The translations under genes and the position numbers were made by a program. A DNA stretch of 11,260 nucleotides. It comes from Pavlovales sp. CCMP2436 (lineage: Eukaryota > Haptophyta > Pavlovophyceae > Pavlovales). Location: the NCBI GenBank assembly GCA_026770615.1, contig MU631630.1, positions 90,202 to 101,461 on the forward strand, given 5' to 3'. The notes beneath the pieces were generated by a model, which was given only the letters and a program-made list of their open reading frames with translations, was not told the origin of the DNA and did not search any database. Each line of letters starts with the position of its first letter. Position 1 is the first letter of the stretch. Shown here piece by piece: positions 6,687-11,260 of this stretch.

Positions 6687-7299
6687 AAAAAATGGCAGTG
6701 AGAGCAGACAGTGAGAGCAGACCCCCTACATGAATATAATTACGTACTCATATATACGTGGTACACGTATATCACATCATGCTATATACTACCGTGATGA
6801 TGATGATGATGATGATGCCACTACTACTACACTACAACTAATACTCAACTACTACAACTACTACTACTACTACTACTACTGCTACTACTAGGTCGATCAC
6901 GACGTCCCGTGCATGGCCCGCGAGTTCTCCAAGCTCCCCGGGCTTCCGCACGCCGATGAGCGCACGCACTGGCCGGTGGCGTGGAGCACAGAGCTGGCTG
7001 TCAACATTCACATACAAACAACGTCTAATACGTATCCCTAATACATAATTCTTAAATAATCAACTCCCCCCCCCTCCAGCCCAACCACGACTATTTCATC
7101 TTGGTCGACCAGCCGCTCAACGACACGGCCTACGACGCAGACCCGACCAAAGTCAGGTACGTGCCTCCCCCCTCCCCCTCCCCCCCTTCCCCCCTCCCCC
7201 TTCCCGTCCCCCACCTCCTTCTCTCTACTTCGTCGAACTGGCCCTAGCCCCTGCCCCGGAGTCGTGACTGAGGATTGGTCGATAACGGCTACCCCCTGA
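5554..7299 (+). CDS. Unrecognised multi-exon protein (about seven exons)
   Basis: Proposed exons are 5554-5642, 5761-5947, 6261-6405 (or 6271-6306 plus 6342-6405), 6467-6566, 6892-6999, 7080-7156 and 7248-7299 (TGA at 7297). Key peptides are LLRGSHDAIVLLTLSPGGEV, NGWPPNAKAMRAVYESSVRC, YAWLHSYKLVIERNDQRARH, KVDLFEEHLGRVAWALWLDM, APPWFDRTYDR, DHDVPCMAREFSKLPGLPH, THWPVAWSTELA and DYFILVDQPLNDTAYDADP. Phases match at 5642/5761 (phase 2), 5947/6261 (0), 6999/7080 (0) and 7156/7248 (2). The link 6405/6467 needs a GC donor. The link 6566/6892 is out of phase unless a weaker donor at 6582 is used, so this junction is unresolved. Acceptors carry long C/T tracts (for example before 6261 and 7080). I do not recognise the family. 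The peptides have the hydrophobic rhythm of a soluble globular protein, with helical segments in the middle. It lies head-to-head with the zinc-finger gene. Confidence 0.5.
6101..6292 (+). repeat. Duplicated pyrimidine tract, acceptor and exon start
   Basis: CCAACGCCCTGGAGC occurs at 6133-6147 and again at 6278-6292, 145 bp apart. Each copy is preceded by a long C/T tract and an AG acceptor (AAACAG at 6130; CCCTAG at 6260 and ACTCAG at 6270). Both copies read NALE and then reach an SLL in the same frame: NALEHDAMHAHTSLLL in the first, NALERQSLL in the second. This looks like a duplicated exon start within the multi-exon gene. Confidence 0.6.
6616..6687. repeat. (CAA)n microsatellite
   Basis: About two dozen CAA/ACA units with two slips, ending in a poly-A run. 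It lies inside the proposed intron 6567-6891. Confidence 0.9.
6795..6890. repeat. (GAT)n followed by (ACT)n microsatellites
   Basis: An uninterrupted GAT run ends near 6818. Imperfect ACT/CTA repeats continue up to the TACTAG acceptor at 6891. The CTA repeat supplies the sequence immediately before the exon that begins GTCGATCACGAC. Confidence 0.9.
7161..7222 (+). repeat. C-rich tract
   Basis: Long cytosine runs broken by T follow the GTACGT donor at 7157 and precede the proposed last acceptor CCCTAG at 7247. They form the pyrimidine tract of the last intron; the opposite strand has quadruplex-type G runs. Confidence 0.8.
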
Positions 7300-7650
7300 C
7301 GCGAGGTCCGTTGACGGACTTTTCACTTATAATTATGTTCGCTTAGTTTATAGTCACACCTTGATCTTCTATTGAAGCGTTTCCAGTAAATGAGTCAGGG
7401 TATAAATACTTCTACCGCCGATCTAACTTAGATAACTATATTATGAATGTACGAGGATTCCTAACTAAGATATTTACTATATTAACATTTGTAGGGGGGT
7501 TCGGGCTGGCGGTACGTTTCAAGTTCAAGTCAGGGTGATCTTAGCGCTCCGACGCAGGCTCCTACGCGCTACGCCGAAGATCAAATATACATTACCCATC
7601 GGAATCTCTATTCTTATCTCAAAAGCACTCAGCTCTTTTTTAATCTGAAG
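7300..7650. other. AT-rich spacer, no firm gene
   Basis: This stretch begins with GACGCGAGGTCCGTTGACGG, a weak echo of the 259-bp repeat motif. It holds no convincing exon on the plus strand. A minus-strand ATG frame at 7525-7779 (84 codons) overlaps its right half. That frame is protein-like (SSVVSYGNVKVKFLASSERL) but competes with the plus-strand exon model that follows. Confidence 0.4.
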
Positions 7651-8202
7651 ATTCGTCTGCACGCAAGCAAGTAACCTCTCGCTAGAAGCTAAGAATTTAA
7701 CTTTAACGTTTCCATATGAAACTACTGATGAAAGCGTTCCCGCCTTAAAATCGGTGACGTCCACCCTGGACAATATCATGGGCCTTTATCGGGCGCCGGT
7801 GCGATTCTGGCAGGACCACTGGGAGACACCCCCCCCCTCACCTGAGGAGCTAAATTCGGGCTCCGTGCTTCGCGCTAAAGTAGAAGGCGATGTGCACTTA
7901 GATGCGCTGACAGGGATCCTCGAGGTGAACAGCAACACCGTCTGAGATAAGACCAGCGTCGTGCTGTGCCTGCTCAACGCGCGGGTGTCGGCCGCAGCAA
8001 TCAGACTCTAGATATTTACACACTCTCGGGCTACGAAGTTGTCGGCAAGACGAGAAAGCAGTGCGAGCGCAGAGTCGAGGTTGTGCTTGCACAGCTCTTT
8101 GCTCGTGGGCACCATGCGCTGCATGCTACGCTCAAGAGGGCATTCAACTACCGCGTTTCGCCGCTTGCCGATTGCCCATCGCTGCACGACATACGACGAT
8201 GA
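7651..8202 (+). CDS. Unrecognised two-exon coding fragment (5' incomplete)
   Basis: Exon 7651-7939 follows an AG at 7649-7650 preceded by a CTCTTTTTT tract. It includes NLSLEAKNLTLTFPYETTDE, TLDNIMGLYRAPVRFWQDHW and VEGDVHLDALTGILEVNSNT. A GT at 7940 and an AG at 8004 define a 65-nt intron that removes an in-frame TGA and joins in phase 0 to exon 8005-8202. That exon reads TLDIYTLSGYEVVGKTRKQC, VEVVLAQLFARGHHALHATL and FNYRVSPLADCPSLHDIRR to a TGA. The donor, GTCTGA, is poor, so two frame-shifted fragments of a decayed gene are an alternative. No family recognised. Base composition is less GC-biased than the other genes. Confidence 0.35.
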
Positions 8203-8284
8203 GAAGACTCGTTCGGAATCAATTATATACTGTGCATGTAATTTCTAGTTAAACTTCCGTCCCCGGGAGGCTTCTACTGGACCT

Positions 8285-8302
8285 GAGTGTTGAAAGACAC
8301 TC
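8285..8302. other. 6-bp inverted repeat with 6-base loop
   Basis: GAGTGT and ACACTC enclose TGAAAG. The hairpin lies just upstream of the ATCAAG acceptor-like site at 8310. A diverged copy of the whole segment occurs at 8898-8934. Confidence 0.5.
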
Positions 8303-8310
8303 AAATCAAG

Positions 8311-8535
8311 GGATCCACCGCCAAGCGCAAGCGCAAGGCGAAGCATGACGAGCCGGACACGTTCGCTGCACGCAAGGCGAAGCGTGACAAGCCGGACGCG
8401 TTCGCTGCACGCAAGGCGAAGCGTGACGATCCGGAGGGCAAGCCAGAGCGCCTAGCTGCGGCTGAAGCGAAGCGACGCGAGAATAACCTGCGCAAATACG
8501 GGCCGCACGGAGCGACTAAGCAATATATGGAGTAG
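8311..8535 (+). CDS. Lys/Arg-rich protein end with in-frame 13-residue repeat
   Basis: The frame begins GSTAKRKRKAKHDEPD after an AG at 8309-8310 and ends at TAG 8533-8535. The core is a 13-residue repeat, KAKHDEPDTFAAR / KAKRDKPDAFAAR / KAKRDDPEG, encoded by a 39-bp tandem repeat at 8335-8430. The tail reads AAAEAKRRENNLRKYGPHGA. The KRKRK cluster could serve as a nuclear localisation signal. No ATG is in frame close upstream (a TGA lies at 8284), so it is probably a last exon, or a remnant. It shares its frame with the exon ending at 8202, and a GT at 8155 would join in phase 0, but this is conjecture. No family recognised. Confidence 0.45.
   Translation, partial: GSTAKRKRKAKHDEPDTFAARKAKRDKPDAFAARKAKRDDPEGKPERLAAAEAKRRENNLRKYGPHGATKQYME
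8335..8430 (+). repeat. 39-bp tandem repeat, about 2.5 units
   Basis: Units start AAGGCGAAGC at 8335, 8374 and 8413 (the last partial). Units 1 and 2 differ at only a few positions, mostly changing His/Arg, Glu/Lys and Thr/Ala. The length is divisible by three and frame is kept, as expected for expansion within coding DNA. Confidence 0.85.
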
Positions 8536-8756
8536 GCGGACCGCTTGCTTTCGAGCATGACTGAGTGTTTCAAGCATGACTTTTTGTTCAGCACTATGCC
8601 TCAGCTTGCGCAGTGATCGCCAGCGAGAAGTTCATTGTAACTGTCTAGAGAAAATAATATAGATATAATATTAAACTATGCCTCAGGTTTAAGAATTGTA
8701 CAATCACACACAGACAGATCCCACCCACCCCTTTCAATCATGCGCATTAATTTAAG
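8536..8756. other. Short AT-rich spacer
   Basis: No gene seen. The decamer GAGCATGACT recurs in part as AAGCATGACT, and CTGAGTGTT appears again at 8561, as at 8283 and 9997. Confidence 0.4.
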
Positions 8757-9015
8757 ATGAGCAACATTCTCGGAACCTTTGCGCGAGCTAGCAGATGTGA
8801 CTTCCTATTTTTTGTTCAGTCCATTGAGCAGCAATCGGCGCTTTCTGACGTAAGTGCATAGTTTGGAATATTCTAATGTATGCCCTTTGGCCCCTTAAGT
8901 GTTTAAAAATACTCAAATCCAGAAATCCACACCGGGCACACAGATAGTGTCTCCACCGCCGATCAGTTCAGCCACAACACGATCGACGACTGACGACTCT
9001 CGACTGGCGCGCTGA
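8757..9015 (+). CDS. Possible small two-exon gene, unrecognised
   Basis: An ATG at 8757 opens MSNILGTFARASRCDFLFF and VQSIEQQSALSD, which ends exactly at a consensus donor GTAAGT (8850). The AATCCAG acceptor at 8922 joins in phase 0 to KSTPGTQIVSPPPISSATT and RSTTDDSRLAR, with a TGA at 9013-9015. The intron would be 73 nt. The product, about 61 residues, would have a hydrophobic middle and a Ser/Thr/Pro-rich tail. The competing reading is a minus-strand ATG frame at 8913-9098 (FAIREGRPRSQTVLHF, DRVVAELIGGGDTICVPGVD) over the second exon. I cannot decide between them. Confidence 0.3.
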
Positions 9016-9493
9016 CCGACCTCCACTGCTCTCCCTCGCGTCGTCTGAAAATGCAGCACCGTCTGCGAGCGCGGCCTACCTTCGCGGATCGCAAACATTA
9101 CTTTCCCGCTAGCCTAGCTCGCATATGTTGAGATTTTCGCCCGAGGGCAAAAGCCACAAAACACGGGGGGGTAGGTGGGTCAACCCTCGGGTATCACAGC
9201 CTTTTAGTCTGCCTCAGGTGACGTCCACCTAGGGTATCACCGTCGGGCCCGTCGGGCCCCGCCGGGCTCCGTGCCATAGGCGCGAGCTAGCACCACACTT
9301 CACCAGGGGTCGCATTTATAATAACTAACGTCCAGTTTAAATTTAATATATATATATATATATAGCAACATAGGGCTAGTAAAATAGTACAGCCGCTGAT
9401 CGCTTTGCTTCGAGCGGGGGCTCGCTCCGCTGCCCATCTCAGTGGGTTGCTGGTGTAGCTTTTCAATTCGTTCCCTTCCAAGAGTGGGTTTCA
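9016..9493. other. Spacer with short direct repeats
   Basis: GGGTATCAC occurs at 9189-9197 and 9232-9240, with variants GGGTTATCAC at 9520 and GGGGTCATCAC at 9552. GTCGGGCCC is repeated in tandem at 9242-9259. A (TA)n run spans 9346-9364. No coding evidence beyond the left edge. Confidence 0.4.
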
Positions 9494-9611
9494 CTACTTC
9501 AGGTACCCGGCCCCATCCCGGGTTATCACCAACACCTGCAAGGCCCGAGGAGGGGTCATCACAACTCACCTGGGGCACCGTAATACCACAGTTAATCAAA
9601 AATGATTCAGA
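9494..9611 (-). CDS. Possible 3' gene fragment with a 34-nt intron
   Basis: On the minus strand FLINCGITVPQ ends at CAG, followed by a perfect donor GTGAGT. Only 34 bases later comes a perfect acceptor, CCTTGCAG. Removing bases 9536-9569 joins in phase 0 to VLVITRDGAGYLK and a TAG at 9494-9496. Both splice sites are near consensus, but the intron would be extremely short. No start is seen. Low confidence. Confidence 0.2.
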
Positions 9612-9665
9612 AGATTAAGGGTACTTAACTTAATAATGTATTCTGCTCGAGTCCTCTCATCGTCA

Positions 9666-9812
9666 TCAGTTCATAGCGACGTCAATTCCGTGCAAGTGAA
9701 TCTGCCCATCCAGCAGGTTTTCAGCTGCGCCTGTGCCTTTGACCACCACGCAAAATAAATTACGTCGGTGAGTTGGACGCGCCTGGACATAACCGACATA
9801 ACTAGGGGAGAG
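9666..9812 (-). CDS. Possible coding fragment, unrecognised
   Basis: A 48-codon minus-strand frame without ATG includes FCVVVKGTGAAENLLDGQIH and LHGIDVAMN before a TGA at 9666-9668. The sequence is protein-like and free of compositional bias. It starts next to a pyrimidine-rich CTCTCCCCTAG, which could be an acceptor. It may belong with the minus-strand fragment downstream at 9494-9611, but no phase-consistent junction was found. Confidence 0.2.
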   Translation of the reverse strand, partial: LSPSYVGYVQARPTHRRNLFCVVVKGTGAAENLLDGQIHLHGIDVAMN

Positions 9813-9815
9813 CTA

Positions 9816-10233
9816 ACAGTGCGGTGGAGCGATTAATCACCGCTGGCAGTGCAGCGAGCAGCGGCCGTGCGCTGTAGTAACCTCTTTAATTTTTATTCGT
9901 ATATAGGAGTCGGGGGCATGAATCGTGGTGTTAGCCCGCACCTGAGGTGGCCTGGGGCACGAGCCCACGTGATCGGTCGTGGTGAAAGCCCGCGCACTGA
10001 GTGTTTTTCATTGAAAGAAAACTGAAAGCCATCTCCCTCAGCGCCTAGTGTTTTTGCGGGTGAGTTGCACTTGAAGGGTCATACTCATGTGGATACCTGT
10101 CAGGGGACGGACGTATTTCTAGACATTGACACGGACTACGCAGCCGCTTGAAGGAGTCAGCCTTCTGCACTCAGATCTCTTGTTGAAGAGGCTCGGGATG
10201 CATGACTTTCTTTTCGCTTCCCTCCGTGAAACT
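9816..10233. other. Intergenic spacer with a 54-bp-spaced direct repeat
   Basis: TCGTGGTGTTAGCCCGC at 9923-9939 is repeated as TCGTGGTGAAAGCCCGC at 9977-9993. CTGAGTGTT recurs at 9997. No supported gene. Confidence 0.4.
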
Positions 10234-10257
10234 CAATATTCAATATATTGAATATTG
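10234..10257. promoter_or_regulatory. Perfect 24-bp AT-rich palindrome
   Basis: CAATATTCAATA and TATTGAATATTG form an uninterrupted palindrome with no mismatch. It ends 102 bp before the ATG of the long open frame, at the border between AT-rich spacer and GC-rich coding DNA. Position and symmetry fit a binding site for a dimeric regulator. Extrusion-prone AT DNA is the null explanation. Confidence 0.6.
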
Positions 10258-10359
10258 GCAGTTAGTTAGTGAATCAAATTTCGCGCGGTTTTGCTCCTTG
10301 AGCGTACGACACGGTCGCGCGGCGTACGGACGGCCGGCCGCACATCCATCGTGCCGGTC

Positions 10360-11260
10360 ATGAACCACGGAAGCGAACGTGATTCCGGCGCGCGTGCCTC
10401 CGTGGGCAGTTCGACCGTCCGCGCGCTCGCGGGCTGGGTCCAGATCGGCAACGGCGAGTTCAACCACCGCACGAACCTGGCTGAGTTAGGCTTCCTCGTG
10501 CCGAACTGCGACATCGCAGTGAGCCCCGAGGATGTGGTGACGCTCTCCCGCGCCAACCGTGCAGCGCAGGGCCGCGGCAACGTCTGCTTCGGCGCAGGGA
10601 AGACGCCCGCCCTCGACATTTTTCAGGGCCGGCGCAGCTCTGCGCCCGACCACACCGCGAAGGCGACCTCGCGCGCCGCCGCCACCACTCTCGAGCGCCT
10701 CTGGGAGCCTCTCGGCGCTGCGATTGGTCACGACGAGCTCTTCAACGGCCAGCTGCGCATCAACGGGCCTGGCCTCGAGCCGCACGTTGACCGGCGCACA
10801 TCACTGGCGCGCCTGCTCTGGAAGCTCGGGCTCTTCATTCTACACTGCAGGATCATGGCGGGCCGGAGCACGGGCGTCCACGTGACGATCGTCATCTCCG
10901 AGGGCAGCCTCGCTGCCCCCCTCTGCCTCACGCGCGGCGCGACGTGCTACGTGGACGGCCCTGGCAGTGGGCCCTGCACGATCAGCCTGCCGATCGGACC
11001 GGACGGTGAGGCAATGCTCGTGCAGTGCGTCCACTCCGCGCTCTGCTGCCCGACGGACGCCCGCGAGGCGCTGCAGGCGCTCGAGGGCGCGGCCTTGTCC
11101 TCGCCGCTGCCGCCCGTGCGCGTGTGCACCGCCCGAGGTGCTCGCGTGGCGGCGCGGTATGGCGGCGACGCGTCGATGCCATGGGCATTGCCAGGCATGC
11201 CCCCCTCGGACGGCGTGGCTGGGAGCGCACCTGGTGAGCTCAACGTCACATTCGGAGTCG
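10360..11260 (+). CDS. Long orphan open reading frame, 3' incomplete
   Basis: From ATG 10360 the frame is open for 300 codons to the end of the window; the nearest upstream in-frame stop is TGA at 10270. Codon use is strongly GC-rich in the third position, unlike the AT-rich DNA before it. Recognisable stretches are RALAGWVQIGNGEFNHRTNL, AELGFLVPNCDIAVSPEDVV, LERLWEPLGAAIGHDELFNG, RLLWKLGLFILHCRIMAG, GVHVTIVISEGSLAAPLCLT and ISLPIGPDGEAMLVQCVHSA. There is no signal peptide and no clear membrane span; the hydrophobic LLWKLGLFIL stretch is short. Cysteines are frequent in the second half but show no zinc-finger spacing. A GTGAGC at 11233 could be a splice donor, ending the exon just inside the window. 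I do not recognise the family. Confidence 0.7.
   Translation, partial: MNHGSERDSGARASVGSSTVRALAGWVQIGNGEFNHRTNLAELGFLVPNCDIAVSPEDVVTLSRANRAAQGRGNVCFGAGKTPALDIFQGRRSSAPDHTAKATSRAAATTLERLWEPLGAAIGHDELFNGQLRINGPGLEPHVDRRTSLARLLWKLGLFILHCRIMAGRSTGVHVTIVISEGSLAAPLCLTRGATCYVDGPGSGPCTISLPIGPDGEAMLVQCVHSALCCPTDAREALQALEGAALSSPLPPVRVCTARGARVAARYGGDASMPWALPGMPPSDGVAGSAPGELNVTFGV

Noticed and set aside
7525..7779. Minus-strand ATG frame of 84 codons
   Set aside because: It is protein-like but conflicts with plus-strand exon 7651-7939, which has acceptor, donor and a phase-matched next exon. Kept as an alternative in the spacer note, not as a gene.
8913..9098. Minus-strand ATG frame of 61 codons
   Set aside because: It overlaps the second exon of a plus-strand model with canonical splice sites. 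Evidence is evenly balanced, so it is mentioned there and not listed twice.
10240..11249. Minus-strand and other-frame ORFs over the right-hand gene
   Set aside because: They are short, Arg/Ala/Ser-rich shadows of the single 300-codon plus-strand frame, which is open to the window end.
1..11260. tRNA, rRNA or spliced-leader genes
   Set aside because: I looked for T-loop (GGTTCGA-like), rRNA core and TTTTGGCTCAAG-like motifs and saw none. A covariance-model scan would be needed to exclude them fully.

Overview
The window is nuclear DNA from a eukaryote, most likely a unicellular alga or other protist with a moderately GC-rich, intron-bearing genome. Three things support this. Reading frames break off at GT and resume after pyrimidine-rich AG acceptors. 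A tandem C2H2 zinc-finger array sits on the minus strand. The window opens with the C-terminal exons of what looks like a DOT1-type histone methyltransferase. Islands of GC-rich coding sequence alternate with AT-rich, repeat-filled spacers. I cannot name the species. The zinc-finger style (CDEPGCEY/F ... SGERP) resembles arrays I associate with stramenopile or haptophyte algae, but that is only an impression.

Layout. 3-879 (+): last three exons of a DOT1-like methyltransferase, all joined in phase 0. 880-2794: spacer with a recent, about 98% identical tandem duplication of a 259-bp AT-rich segment (1955-2472), short-tandem DNA and a strong hairpin. 2795-3646 (-): a reading frame that stays in register across two stop codons, probably a pseudogene. 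3660-4394: spacer with a diverged relative of the 259-bp repeat, a G-quadruplex-type G-run cluster and a near-palindrome. 4395-5386 (-): a nine-finger C2H2 protein with a one-base deletion in finger 4. 5554-7299 (+): an unrecognised gene, pieced together here from seven or eight short exons separated by C/T-rich and trinucleotide-repeat introns. 7651-8535 (+): two or three further exon-like pieces, one carrying a 39-bp in-frame basic repeat. 8757-9812: weak exon-like fragments on both strands. 10360-11260 (+): a 300-codon, GC-rich open frame of unknown function that runs off the end of the window; a perfect 24-bp palindrome lies about 100 bp upstream of its ATG.

Nothing suggests an operon, plasmid, phage, CRISPR array or tRNA/rRNA gene. 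The genes look independent. The only arrangement that hints at shared control is the head-to-head pair formed by the zinc-finger gene (-) and the multi-exon gene (+), whose predicted 5' ends lie within about 70-170 bp of each other. The exon models rest on splice signals, phase and how protein-like the translations look; they have no transcript support. The most unusual features are the alternating finger architecture with its frameshift, the open alternative frame behind that frameshift, the duplicated acceptor/exon start with a (GT)4 donor in the multi-exon gene, and the long orphan frame at the right edge.
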